Made by a program: the position numbers and the translations under genes
Shown here: positions 8,256 to 17,044 of the stretch, in pieces
Position numbering within the stretch: the stretch's first letter is position 1
How the letters are laid out: each line of letters begins with the position of its first letter
Notes under the pieces: model-generated
Databases searched by the model: none
What the model was told of the DNA's origin: nothing
The model's input: the letters and a program-made list of their open reading frames with translations, nothing else
NCBI RefSeq assembly: GCF_019091085.1
Contig: NZ_JAGXJY010000002.1
Span: 35,683-99,682, forward strand
Direction of reading: 5' to 3'
Source: Mesorhizobium sp. GbtcB19
Lineage (GTDB): Bacteria; Pseudomonadota; Alphaproteobacteria; Rhizobiales; Rhizobiaceae
DNA: 64,000 nt

Positions 8256-9518
8256 ATGAGGAGGAACAACGTGAAAACCATGCTTGCCAAGCTGGCGCTT
8301 GCCGCGGCCGTCATCGGTGGCGGCCTGCAGGCTGCGTCCGCGGAGACCGCCAACATCTGGGTGCGCGCCGACGGCTCGAACTTCATGCCGCGCATCGTCG
8401 ATGCCTTCAACAAGGCGCATAAGGACCAGATCAAGCTCGACATCATCCCCAATGCCGAGATCATCCCGAAATATGGCGCCGCCGCGGCCGGCGGCACCGC
8501 GCCCGACGCGCTGTCCCTCGACCTGATCTACACGCCGTCCTTCGCCGCCGCCGGCCAGCTCGAGGACATCACCGACTGGGCGAAATCCTTGGCCTATTTT
8601 TCGAGCTTGTCGCCGGCGCATGTGAAGACCGGCACCTACAAGGACCGCATCTACGGCCTGCCGTTCTCGGCCGACGCGTCGGTGCTGATCTGGAACAAGA
8701 AGCTGTTCAAGCAGGCCGGCCTCGACCCCGAGAAGGGGCCGACCAACTGGGCCGAGATCGAGGCCGACGCCGAGAAGGTCAACGCGCTTGGCGGCGACGT
8801 CAAGGGCTTCTACTTTTCCGGCAATTGCGGCGGCTGCAACATCTTCACCTTCACGCCGCTGATCTGGGCCTCGGGCGGCGACATCCTGTCGGAAGACGGC
8901 TCGAAGGCGACGCTCGACAGCCCGCAACTGCGCGGCGCCATCGACCTCTACCGCTCGATGGTCAAGAAGGGCCTGGTGCCTGAAGGCGCGCAGACCGACA
9001 CCGGCTCCAATTTCTTCGCCGCCTTTGCCGGCGGCAAGATCGGTATTTCGCCGTCCGGCGCCTTCGCCATCGGCGCGCTCAACACGCAATACCCCGACAT
9101 CGACTACGGCATCACCTTCCTGCCGGGCAAGGATGGCGGCTGGTCGTCCTTTGCCGGCGGCGACAATTTCGTCGTCACCAAGGGCACCAAGAAAATCGAG
9201 GTGGTGAAGCAGTTCCTCGACTTCGCCTATTCGCTGGAGGGGCAGACGATCCTGGCCAAATATGGCAGCCTGCCGGTGCGCAACGACATCGCCAAGGACG
9301 CGCTGAAGGATCTCGACCCGCGCTACCAGGTGGCGGCCGAGGCGATGGCCAAGGGCAAGACGCCTTATTCGGTGGTGTTCAACGACCTGATCAACTCCGC
9401 CAACGGGCCCTGGACGCAGATGATCAACGAGGTGTTCTTCGGCGACGACGTCGATGGCGCCATCAAGAACGCGCAGGACACCATGCAGTCGATCATCGAC
9501 CAGGCGCCGAACAAGTAA
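8256..9518 (+). CDS. ABC sugar transporter, family 1 substrate-binding protein
   Basis: 420 residues, with GGGAGGAG a few bases before the ATG. Residues 1-29 form a signal peptide (basic start, LAKLALAAAVIGGG core, cleavage after ASA). The mature protein has the family 1 pattern: IWVRADGSNFMPRIVDAFN, then Y/GLPFSADASVLIWNKKLF (LPFSADASVLIWNKKLF visible), FAGGKIGISPSGAFAIG and WSSFAGGDNFVV. It captures a sugar in the periplasm for the two permeases encoded next. Cys pairs (GNCGGCNIF) near residue 190 are unusual for the family and could form a periplasmic disulfide. Confidence 0.93.
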   Translation: MRRNNVKTMLAKLALAAAVIGGGLQAASAETANIWVRADGSNFMPRIVDAFNKAHKDQIKLDIIPNAEIIPKYGAAAAGGTAPDALSLDLIYTPSFAAAGQLEDITDWAKSLAYFSSLSPAHVKTGTYKDRIYGLPFSADASVLIWNKKLFKQAGLDPEKGPTNWAEIEADAEKVNALGGDVKGFYFSGNCGGCNIFTFTPLIWASGGDILSEDGSKATLDSPQLRGAIDLYRSMVKKGLVPEGAQTDTGSNFFAAFAGGKIGISPSGAFAIGALNTQYPDIDYGITFLPGKDGGWSSFAGGDNFVVTKGTKKIEVVKQFLDFAYSLEGQTILAKYGSLPVRNDIAKDALKDLDPRYQVAAEAMAKGKTPYSVVFNDLINSANGPWTQMINEVFFGDDVDGAIKNAQDTMQSIIDQAPNK

Positions 9519-9720
9519 CACCAGGGCCTGCAGGCGGCGAGGAATGCGCAACGCTCGCCGCCGAAAAGCTCTGACCGGCCGCCCGCCCCGTCTCCCTGGG
9601 CCGGGCGGCCGGATGATGTATCGTTGAATGGCAGGGTTATCGCGTTGAGACAGCAGTCATACATCTCGATGGACAGCCGGATTGCGATCGGCAGTTCGGG
9701 GCGCCGGCGGGCTGGCTCCC

Positions 9721-9883
9721 CCTTCTCCCCTTGTGGGAGAAGGTGGCCGAGCGTAGCTCGGACGGATGAGGGGTGCTCCAGCGGAGTGAGACGTACGCAA
9801 TCGCCGCCGCCTCATTCCTTCCAACACCCCTCATCCGTCTCGGCGCTGCGCGCCGATCCACCTTCTCCCACAAGGGGAGAAGG
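9721..9883. repeat. Paired inverted intergenic repeat (rhizobial palindromic element, type A)
   Basis: The 377-base gap between binding protein and permease holds no gene. It contains a 26-base palindromic unit at 9721-9746 and its exact reverse complement at 9858-9883, plus GGATGAGGGGTG at 9764-9775 and its complement CACCCCTCATCC at 9825-9836. Each unit is itself a hairpin (CCTTCTCCCC...GGGAGAAGG). A related pair is at 43448-43574. The paired form could fold into one large stem-loop in the mRNA. Confidence 0.85.
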
Positions 9884-9895
9884 GAAGGTCCAGCT

Positions 9896-10816
9896 ATGAC
9901 CGCCATCACCGCCGCCTCCGCACCCGCCCGGTCACGCGCCGGCGCCGGCCTGCGGCAATGGGTGGGCCTGCTCTATGTCCTGCCGGCCGTTGCCTTGGTC
10001 ACCGTCTTCTTCGTCATCCCGCTGGGCATGACGGCCTGGATGTCGCTCAACAACTGGCCGCTGATGGGCGAGCATTCCTTCGTCGGCTTCGACAACTACG
10101 TCGCGATTCTGCGCGACACGCGCTTCTGGAACGCGTTGAGGTTCACCTTCTACTACACGGTGATCGTCACCATCGCGATTTTCGCCGTGGCGTTCCCGCT
10201 GGCGATCTTCATCGAAAAGCCGCGCGCGCTCACCAACCTCTACCGCACCGCATTCTTCATGCCGGCGGTGGTCGGCTTCGCTTCGGCGAGCCTGCTCTGG
10301 TCCTGGCTGCTCAACGTCGATTCCGGCCTGTTCAGCCCCGCCGCTTTCGACCTGGGCCTGACCGAGAAGAAGGTCAATCTTCTCGCCACCTTCCAGCCGG
10401 CCTTCTGGTCGATCATCGCCATGGTGGTGTGGAAGGTCGCAGGCTTCACCATGATCATCCTGATGACCGGCCTGCAATCGATCCCGCAGGATCTGCAGGA
10501 GGCCGCCGTCATCGACGGGGCAGGGCCGTTCGCCAGGTTCAAAGCGATCACCCTGCCGCTGATGCGCCGCACGCTGGCGCTGGCGCTGATCCTGTCGGTG
10601 GCGGGCTCGATCCTTGCCTTCGACCAGTTCTACATCATCCTGCGCGGCGGACCGCGCAACCAGACGCTGACGGCGGTCTATTGGATCTTCAACCAGTCCT
10701 TCGTGTCGTTCAAGCTCGGCTACGGCGCCGCACTCTCCATGGTGCTCTTGGCCATTCTGGTGGCGCTCAGCCTCATCCAGCTCTGGCTGCTGCGCAAGCC
10801 CGAGGGGCTCGATTGA
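9896..10816 (+). CDS. ABC sugar transporter permease (MalF-type)
   Basis: 306 residues. Starts MTAITAASAPARS, with AGGGAAGG ten bases before the ATG; that purine stretch is the edge of the repeat element. Six predicted membrane helices, the first being VGLLYVLPAVALVTVFFVIP. The cytoplasmic EAA loop reads EAAVIDGAGPFARFKAITLP near residue 200 (20 residues), the contact point for an ATPase. It forms the channel together with the next permease, whose ATG overlaps its stop (TGATG). No ATPase gene is in this operon, so a shared MsmX/UgpC-type ATPase encoded elsewhere is expected. Confidence 0.93.
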   Translation: MTAITAASAPARSRAGAGLRQWVGLLYVLPAVALVTVFFVIPLGMTAWMSLNNWPLMGEHSFVGFDNYVAILRDTRFWNALRFTFYYTVIVTIAIFAVAFPLAIFIEKPRALTNLYRTAFFMPAVVGFASASLLWSWLLNVDSGLFSPAAFDLGLTEKKVNLLATFQPAFWSIIAMVVWKVAGFTMIILMTGLQSIPQDLQEAAVIDGAGPFARFKAITLPLMRRTLALALILSVAGSILAFDQFYIILRGGPRNQTLTAVYWIFNQSFVSFKLGYGAALSMVLLAILVALSLIQLWLLRKPEGLD

Positions 10817-11673
10817 TGGCCGAGGCGATGTCGCAGAGCCGTAAAGCGGGTTTCAGCCTCGCCCGGCATTCGACCGGCATCATCGCCTCGGTGCTGTTTC
10901 TGGCGCCGATCGTGTGGACCGTGCTGTCGACCTTCAAGCCGGCGCAGGAAGCGCGCCAGCCGCCGCTGCCGCCCTGGCCGACCACAGGCTTCTCGATCGA
11001 GAACTACGAGACGCTGAACTCCTTCGGCGACGGGCTCTGGGTCTCGGCGCAGAACAGCATCTATGTCTCGGTGATGACGGTGCTGCTCTCGGTGCTGGTC
11101 AGCGTGCTTGCCGGCTACGGTTTCTCGCGTTTCCGCTTTCCGTTCCGGGATTTCTTCTTCGTCCTGATCCTGTCGACGATCATGATCCCGTTCCAGTCGA
11201 TCCTGACGCCGATCTTCCTGGTGCTGACCAGGCTCGGCTTGCACAACACGCTGACCGGGCTGGTCTGCGTCTATGTCACGCTGCAGCTGCCCTTCTCGAT
11301 CTTCATGATGCGCAACGCCTTCGACGCCGTGCCGCGCGAGATCGAGGAGGCGGCGCGCATGGACGGCGCCAACAACGTCACCATGCTCATCAAGGTGATG
11401 CTGCCGCTGGTCTGGCCGGGCGTCGTCACCATCGCGCTGTTTGCCTTTCTCGGCGCCTGGAACGAGTTCCTGGCGGCACTGGTGCTGATGACCGACCAGT
11501 CCAAGTTCACCCTGCCGGTGATGATGACTGCACTTCAGTCCGGCCGCTTCGGCGCCATCGACTGGGGCGCGGTGCAGGCCGGCGTCACGGTGATGATGGT
11601 GCCCTGCCTGATCCTGTTCCTGGCGCTGCAGCGCTTCTACATCCGCGGCCTCATGGCCGGGGCCGTCAAGTAA
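10816..11673 (+). CDS. ABC sugar transporter permease (MalG-type)
   Basis: 285 residues, starting MAEAMSQSRKAGFSL, translationally coupled to the upstream permease by a one-base overlap. Helices include IIASVLFLAPIVWTVLSTF at the N-terminus and a last one around VMMVPCLILFLALQRFYIRG, the latter ending being typical of MalG-type subunits. The EAA loop EEAARMDGANNVTMLIKVML is near residue 183. It pairs with the MalF-type permease and the binding protein to import the substrate of the downstream GH127 enzyme. Confidence 0.93.
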   Translation: MAEAMSQSRKAGFSLARHSTGIIASVLFLAPIVWTVLSTFKPAQEARQPPLPPWPTTGFSIENYETLNSFGDGLWVSAQNSIYVSVMTVLLSVLVSVLAGYGFSRFRFPFRDFFFVLILSTIMIPFQSILTPIFLVLTRLGLHNTLTGLVCVYVTLQLPFSIFMMRNAFDAVPREIEEAARMDGANNVTMLIKVMLPLVWPGVVTIALFAFLGAWNEFLAALVLMTDQSKFTLPVMMTALQSGRFGAIDWGAVQAGVTVMMVPCLILFLALQRFYIRGLMAGAVK

Positions 11674-11698
11674 ATCGCATTCGAATGGAGTGAAGTTC

Positions 11699-13684
11699 AT
11701 GACCGCACCGCAAGCCGCCGCCAAGGCCGAGACATCCGCCAAACCGAAGCTCGCCTTCCGGCCGTTGCCCGTGCCGCAGGTCGATGTGCGCGGCTTCTGG
11801 GGCGACCGTGTCGACGCGGTCGCCGCACGCACGGCCGGGATCCTCTATGACCGCTGCGTCGAGGCGCGCATGCTGGAGCAGATCGACCCGGACGTGCCGT
11901 CGCCCGGCGTCGTCATTCCCTTCCACTCGCCGTCACCGGACGAGGCGGCCAATCCCACCTTCACCGGCTCGACGGTGACGACGCAGATGTTCTGGGATTC
12001 CGACTGGGGCAAGACCATCGAGACCGCCGCCTATTCGCTCTACCGCCGCCGCAATCCCGAACTGGAGAGCAAGATTGACGCCGTCATCGACCTCTATGAG
12101 AAACTGCAGCAACCCGACGGCTATCTCTCCAGCTGGTACCAGCGCATCCAGCCCGGACTGCGCTGGACCAATTTGCGCGACTGCCACGAGCTCTACTGCG
12201 CCGGCCATCTGATCGAGGGCGCGGTCGCCTACTACCAGGCGACCGGCAAGCGCAAGCTGCTCGACATCCTGTGCCGCTATGTCGACCACATCGCCTCGCT
12301 GTTCGGCCCCGAACCGGAGAAGAAAAAAGGTTACTGTGGCCATGAGGAGATCGAGCTGGCGCTGGTCAAGCTCGCCCGCGCCACCGGCAACCGGAAATAC
12401 ATGGACCTGGCCAAATACTTCATCGATGAGCGTGGCCAGCAGCCGCATTATTTCGACGAGGAGGCGCGCGCCCGCGGCGCCGACCCGAAGGCCTATCACT
12501 TCAAGACCTACGAATATAACCAGTCGCACAAGCCGGTGCGTGAGCAGGACAAGGTCGTCGGCCACGCGGTGCGTGCGATGTATCTCTATTCCGGCATGGC
12601 CGACATCGCCACCGAATATGGCGACGACACGCTGCGCGTCGCGCTCGACCGTCTCTGGGACGATCTGATGACCAAGAGCCTCTACGTCACCGGCGGCCTC
12701 GGGCCGTCGGCGCACAATGAGGGCTTCACCAGCGACTACGACCTGCCCAACGACACCGCCTATGCCGAAACCTGCGCCTCGGTCGGCCTGGTGTTCTGGG
12801 CAAGCCGCATGCTCGGCATGGGGCCGAATGCCCGCTACGCCGACATGATGGAGCGCGCGCTCTACAACGGCTCGATCTCCGGCCTGTCGCTCGACGGCTC
12901 GCTGTTCTTCTACGAGAACCCGCTGGAGAGCCGGGGCGGCCATCATCGCTGGAAGTGGCACCGCTGCCCGTGCTGTCCGCCCAATATCGGCCGCATGGTG
13001 GCCTCGATCGGCAGCTATTTCTACGGTCTCGCCGACGATGCGCTCGCGGTCCATCTCTATGGCGACTCGACCGCGCGCGTCGAGATCGCCGGACGGCAGG
13101 TGAGCCTCGTCCAGACCTGCAACTATCCCTGGGACGGCGCGGTCGCGATCGAGGTCGGGCCGGAGGCGCCGGTGGAATTCACGCTCCATTTGCGCATACC
13201 TGGCTGGTGCCGCAAGGCGGCGCTCAAGGTGAACGGCAAGCTGGTCGATCTCGAAGCGGTGATCAGCGACGGCTACGCCGCGATCCGCCGCGAATGGCGC
13301 CAGGGCGACCGCGTCGAGCTCGACCTCGAAATGTCGATGGCGCGCCTCTTCGCCAACCCGAATGTGCGCCAGGACATCGGCCGCGTGGCGCTGGCGCGCG
13401 GCCCGTTGCTCTACTGCGTCGAGGAAACCGATAATGGCGCCGGGCTGCACCGCATCGCCCTGCCGCGCACGGCGAGGCTGGAAGCGAACAAGGAGCCGAA
13501 CCTGCTCGGCGGCATCGTCACGCTTTCGGCCATTGGCAGCCGGGCCGAAACGGAGAACTGGGGCGCCGATCTCTATCGTCCGGAACCGCCAGTGACTGAA
13601 GAAACGAAGCTAAAGGCGGTTCCCTACTTCGCCTGGGACAATCGCGATCCCGGCGAGATGCTGGTCTGGCTGAGGGAAGGGTAG
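11699..13684 (+). CDS. Glycoside hydrolase family 127, beta-L-arabinofuranosidase-like
   Basis: 661 residues; ATG chosen because GGAG lies eight bases upstream (a GTG nine bases earlier is possible). The first two thirds are the (alpha/alpha)6 barrel (QQPDGYLSSWYQ, DCHELYCAGHLIEGAVAYY, GHAVRAMYLYSG), the rest beta-sandwiches. Known GH127 enzymes use a zinc-bound Cys nucleophile; the matching residues here are Glu357 and Cys359 in YAETCAS and Cys425-Cys426 in RCPCCPPNIG. No signal peptide, so it acts in the cytoplasm on imported oligosaccharide, releasing L-arabinose from beta-L-arabinofuranosides such as plant hydroxyproline-rich glycoprotein glycans. Last gene of the LacI operon. Confidence 0.92.
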   Translation: MTAPQAAAKAETSAKPKLAFRPLPVPQVDVRGFWGDRVDAVAARTAGILYDRCVEARMLEQIDPDVPSPGVVIPFHSPSPDEAANPTFTGSTVTTQMFWDSDWGKTIETAAYSLYRRRNPELESKIDAVIDLYEKLQQPDGYLSSWYQRIQPGLRWTNLRDCHELYCAGHLIEGAVAYYQATGKRKLLDILCRYVDHIASLFGPEPEKKKGYCGHEEIELALVKLARATGNRKYMDLAKYFIDERGQQPHYFDEEARARGADPKAYHFKTYEYNQSHKPVREQDKVVGHAVRAMYLYSGMADIATEYGDDTLRVALDRLWDDLMTKSLYVTGGLGPSAHNEGFTSDYDLPNDTAYAETCASVGLVFWASRMLGMGPNARYADMMERALYNGSISGLSLDGSLFFYENPLESRGGHHRWKWHRCPCCPPNIGRMVASIGSYFYGLADDALAVHLYGDSTARVEIAGRQVSLVQTCNYPWDGAVAIEVGPEAPVEFTLHLRIPGWCRKAALKVNGKLVDLEAVISDGYAAIRREWRQGDRVELDLEMSMARLFANPNVRQDIGRVALARGPLLYCVEETDNGAGLHRIALPRTARLEANKEPNLLGGIVTLSAIGSRAETENWGADLYRPEPPVTEETKLKAVPYFAWDNRDPGEMLVWLREG

Positions 13685-13693
13685 GGCACCGGG

Positions 13694-14503
13694 CTATAAA
13701 TGCACGAAGGCCGTCAGCGGCAGGTGGTCGGAGGCGACGCGCGACAGCGGCGTGTCATGCGCCTCCACCGCTGAAACCAGGTCGTGCCGGTTGCCCATGA
13801 TGCGGTCGAGCGCCAGCACCGGCAGGCCCGATGGGAAAGTCGGCACCGCCGGCGGCGTCGGGCCGAAGGTCGTGTGCAGCGTGTTCAGCGCCGAACGGTT
13901 GCCGAGCCGCCATTCGTTGAGATCGCCGAGGAGCAGCGTCGGCCTTTCGTCGGCGCTGCTCATGATGTCGAGCACGACGCGCGCCTGTTCGGAGCGCGAG
14001 CGGCGCAACAGGCCGAGATGGGCGGCAATGACGCGCAGGCTGCGTTTCTCGTCGAGATCGATCTCGGCGACCAGCGCCCCGCGCGGCTCCAGCCCCGGCA
14101 GCTTGATCTGGTGCACGTCGCGCACGGTGCCGCGCTTGAACAGGAGCACGTTGCCGCGCCAGCCATGCCCCTTGCCGTTGCCGATGACCGGCACCGGCAC
14201 CAGCCCGGTATCGTGTTCCAGACGGTTGAGGTCGAGCAGCCCGGCCTTGTCGCCGAAGCGGTTGTCGGCTTCCTGCAGCGCGATCACGTCCGGGCTCATT
14301 TCGCGGATGACGCGCGCCGTCCTTTCAGGGTCGAATTTTCGGTCGGTGCCGATGCACTTGTGAACGTTGTAGGAGGCAACCACGATCTCGGCGCCGTTGA
14401 CGCGCTTGCGCGGCGTCGCCTTCGCCTTGCGCGCGTTTCTGCCGCGGATCGTAAGCAGCACGGTCTCGGGGAGGCTGCGGCCTTTTATGTCGTTGATCTC
14501 CAT
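13694..14503 (-). CDS. Endonuclease/exonuclease/phosphatase-family protein
   Basis: 269 residues. Motifs of the EEP fold: VASYNVHKCIG, VIALQEADN (metal-binding Glu), IAAHLGL, LLGDLNEW (Asp/Asn pair) and the terminal SDHLPL (catalytic His). About 40 extra basic residues precede the domain. Members hydrolyse phosphodiesters in nucleic acids or phospholipids; position 22 bases after a cardiolipin synthase gene in the same direction hints at phospholipid or membrane-related work, as often seen for this pair in rhizobia, but the substrate is unknown. It converges on the GH127 gene with a nine-base gap. Confidence 0.88.
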   Translation of the reverse strand: MEINDIKGRSLPETVLLTIRGRNARKAKATPRKRVNGAEIVVASYNVHKCIGTDRKFDPERTARVIREMSPDVIALQEADNRFGDKAGLLDLNRLEHDTGLVPVPVIGNGKGHGWRGNVLLFKRGTVRDVHQIKLPGLEPRGALVAEIDLDEKRSLRVIAAHLGLLRRSRSEQARVVLDIMSSADERPTLLLGDLNEWRLGNRSALNTLHTTFGPTPPAVPTFPSGLPVLALDRIMGNRHDLVSAVEAHDTPLSRVASDHLPLTAFVHL

Positions 14504-14525
14504 GATCCCGAAGCTCGTTCCTGTT

Positions 14526-15986
14526 CTAAAGATAGGGCGATCCCAGCCACAGCAAGCGGTCGAAGACGCGGATTACGAACGGCCTTTCCTTCAGCGTCTG
14601 CAGCGTCACCGGCTGTGCGGTGGAGATGGCGGCCGCGATGCGGGCGTCGATCTCGGCGGCGAAGTTTTGATCCAGCACTTCCATGTCGATCTCGAAATTC
14701 AGCCTGAGCGAGCGGGCGTCCAGATTGGAGGAGCCGACATAGGCCCACACGCCGTCGATTGCCATCAGTTTTGAATGGTCGAACGAGCCTTCATGGCGCC
14801 AGACGCGGCAATAATGCTTCAACACCTGGTCGAACTGCGCCGTCATCGCATGGTCGACGAGGAAGAGATTGTTCACCGCCGGCACCACGATGTCGATCTC
14901 GACGCCACGCCGGCCGGCGGTGGTCAGCGCGCTGATGAATTCGCGATCCGGCAGGAAATAGGGCGACATGATGCGGATCGATTTGCGGGCGACCGAGAAA
15001 GCGCCCATCAGCAGCTTCAGGTTGGTTTCGTTCGACGCGTCCGGCCCGCTGGCGACCGCGCGGACCAGCATCGGCTGCCCGGGCGGCGGGATCGTCCGCT
15101 CTACCTGCCAGGGTTCGTCCTTCAACGCCTCGTTGCCGGCAAAGCGCCAGTCCTCGGCGGCAACCGAGAACAGATCGGCCACCACCGGCCCGCTGACCTC
15201 GAAATGCGTGTCGCGCGAGCTTTCCGAACCGGCGAATTCGGCCGAGAATCCTTTGCGGATATTCATGCCTCCCGTGAACGCCACCATGCCGTCGACGATC
15301 AGTATCTTCCTGTGGGTCCTGAGATTGGCATAGGGAAGTCTCAAGCCCATGACGATATTGCCGTTGAAGAGATCGACGGTGACGTCGGCCTCCCTGAGCT
15401 GCTTCAGGATGCTCGGCACCGAATAGCGCACGCCGACAGCGTCGATCAGCACCCGCACGGTGACGCCGCGCTTGACCGCATTGCCGAGCGACTCGACGAA
15501 AAGCGCCCCGACCGCGTCATTGTCGAAAATATAGGTCTCCAGAAGCACGCTTCTTTGCGCCGCGTCGATCGCCCGGCACATCGCCGCATAGGCCTCGTCG
15601 CCGGTCTTGAGCACGGCGATGGTGTTTCCCGAGGTGAGCGGACGCCGCGCCACCCTGTCGCCAAGCGTCTTCAGCCCGGTGAAACGCTGGCCGAATTCGG
15701 CGCTGATCAGGGCTTCGAGCGCAACGTCGCGGTCGTGCCTCGCCGCCGCCGCTTCGCTGGAGACGGGGCGCATGGCGCTGATCGTCGCGCGGCGGATGCG
15801 GTTGATGCCGGCAATGGCGTAGATGATCGCGCCGAGGAACGGCGACAGGAGCATGACGCCGACCCAGCCGGTGGCGGCGCGCACGTCCTCCTTGGTCATG
15901 ATGGCGTGCACGATGCCGACCGCCGCCATCGCCAGCGAGAGGATCAGGATAAGCGTCGACCAGTGACTCGCAATCGCCTCGAACAT
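14526..15986 (-). CDS. cls: Cardiolipin synthase (phospholipase D family)
   Basis: 486 residues starting MFEAIASHWSTLILIL; an upstream in-frame start would add 29 residues without membrane character. Two N-terminal helices (STLILILSLAMAAVGIVHAI and GWVGVMLLSPFLGAIIYAIA) anchor it in the inner membrane. Two PLD active sites follow: HRKILIVDG near residue 230 and HSKLMAIDG near residue 410, each with the HxKx4D pattern. It condenses phosphatidylglycerol molecules into cardiolipin. The nuclease-fold gene 22 bases downstream is probably cotranscribed. Confidence 0.93.
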   Translation of the reverse strand: MFEAIASHWSTLILILSLAMAAVGIVHAIMTKEDVRAATGWVGVMLLSPFLGAIIYAIAGINRIRRATISAMRPVSSEAAAARHDRDVALEALISAEFGQRFTGLKTLGDRVARRPLTSGNTIAVLKTGDEAYAAMCRAIDAAQRSVLLETYIFDNDAVGALFVESLGNAVKRGVTVRVLIDAVGVRYSVPSILKQLREADVTVDLFNGNIVMGLRLPYANLRTHRKILIVDGMVAFTGGMNIRKGFSAEFAGSESSRDTHFEVSGPVVADLFSVAAEDWRFAGNEALKDEPWQVERTIPPPGQPMLVRAVASGPDASNETNLKLLMGAFSVARKSIRIMSPYFLPDREFISALTTAGRRGVEIDIVVPAVNNLFLVDHAMTAQFDQVLKHYCRVWRHEGSFDHSKLMAIDGVWAYVGSSNLDARSLRLNFEIDMEVLDQNFAAEIDARIAAAISTAQPVTLQTLKERPFVIRVFDRLLWLGSPYL

Positions 15987-16044
15987 CGGCCCGACTATTG
16001 TGCGGACGGGCGCGGAAGGCAATGCGGGCGGGTTACTCCTGCGC

Positions 16045-16896
16045 TCATTCGGATGCCTTCTGCCTGACCGCAAGGACCGCGGTCATCTGATCGGCCAGCT
16101 CCGCGACCGCCCCGGTCTTTTCCCAGGCATAGAGCGAGACAACCATCGAGGGCTCGGCACCAAGCGGCGCGTAGGGCCGCACGCGATGGCCGATCGTCGC
16201 GCTCCGGGGCAGCAAAGAAAGGCCAAGCCCGGCCTCCACGCCGACCAGCACGTTGCGGAGACTACTGCCGGCGAAGGCGATGTACCAGCGGCGCTGCCCG
16301 CGCTCGATGCGCTCGAACATGGCCTCGCGGTAGAGGCCGCCGGGCGGGAAGGCGACCAGCGGGACCGGATCGGCCCATTCCGATTGGCTATCGGCGCTTT
16401 CGAACCACGCCATGGGTTCGGGAAAGCTCGCCCGGCAATCGGGTTCGGCGGCCGCTTCCTTGACCACCACGATGTCGAATTCGCCGGCGCGATAGCGCCG
16501 GGTCAGGTCACGGCTGAGGCCTGCGGTGACGTCCAGCCGCGCCGCGCGGTGCCGCCTGGTGAAGTCGCCGAACACCTGCGCCATCGTCGTGTTGACGATG
16601 TCCTCCGGCACGCCGATCCGCACCGGCGTGGTGCCGGCCGGATCGCCGAGCGCCGTTTCCGCTTCGTGCTGCAAGGCAAGGATGCGCCGCGCATAGCCAA
16701 GCAGGCGCTCGCCCGCGGTCGTCGGCCGGATCGGCCTTGTCTCGCGATCGACGAGGCTTTGGCCGACCGCGTCCTCGAGCCTGGCAAGCTGCTGGCTGAT
16801 TGTCGACTGCGTCATGTTCAGCCGCTCCGCCGCCTGCGTAAAGCTGCCGGCGTCGGCAATCGCGATGAAGGCACGCAGAAGGCGTGGATCGAGCAT
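16045..16896 (-). CDS. LysR-family transcriptional regulator
   Basis: 283 residues starting MLDPRLLRAFIAIADAGSF, with GGAG six bases before the ATG; two upstream in-frame Met codons are possible. The winged HTH contains FTQAAERLNMTQSTISQQL. The effector domain starts at VRIGVPEDIVNT. It is divergent from the ankyrin gene at 17045, the usual LysR layout, and the 148-base gap contains ATTTA-N5-TAAAT at 16961-16975, a candidate LysR box. The effector is unknown. Confidence 0.9.
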   Translation of the reverse strand: MLDPRLLRAFIAIADAGSFTQAAERLNMTQSTISQQLARLEDAVGQSLVDRETRPIRPTTAGERLLGYARRILALQHEAETALGDPAGTTPVRIGVPEDIVNTTMAQVFGDFTRRHRAARLDVTAGLSRDLTRRYRAGEFDIVVVKEAAAEPDCRASFPEPMAWFESADSQSEWADPVPLVAFPPGGLYREAMFERIERGQRRWYIAFAGSSLRNVLVGVEAGLGLSLLPRSATIGHRVRPYAPLGAEPSMVVSLYAWEKTGAVAELADQMTAVLAVRQKASE

Positions 16897-16960
16897 CTCC
16901 CACTCCGCAGGGGCGTCGAGGTTCTGGATCATCCAAAACCATAATGAAAGGGATGCATAC

Positions 16961-16975
16961 ATTTAATTTCTAAAT
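16961..16975. promoter_or_regulatory. Candidate LysR-type binding box
   Basis: ATTTAATTTCTAAAT is an AT-rich dyad (ATTTA/TAAAT) in otherwise GC-rich sequence between the divergent LysR and ankyrin genes. It fits the loose T-N11-A rule. The call is positional and tentative. Confidence 0.35.
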
Positions 16976-17044
16976 GAAGACGCGCGACCCTATCTGGAAA
17001 TGCGGACAAGGCCATTCACTGGCCGAATGCTGCGGGAGCCGGGA

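Noticed and set aside
9721..9883. CRISPR array
   Set aside because: Only two units, in inverted rather than direct orientation, with no regular spacers and no cas genes in the window.
10720..11832. Minus-strand frame opposite the second sugar permease
   Set aside because: Composed of Arg/His/Gln/Asp runs; the plus strand encodes a clear permease.
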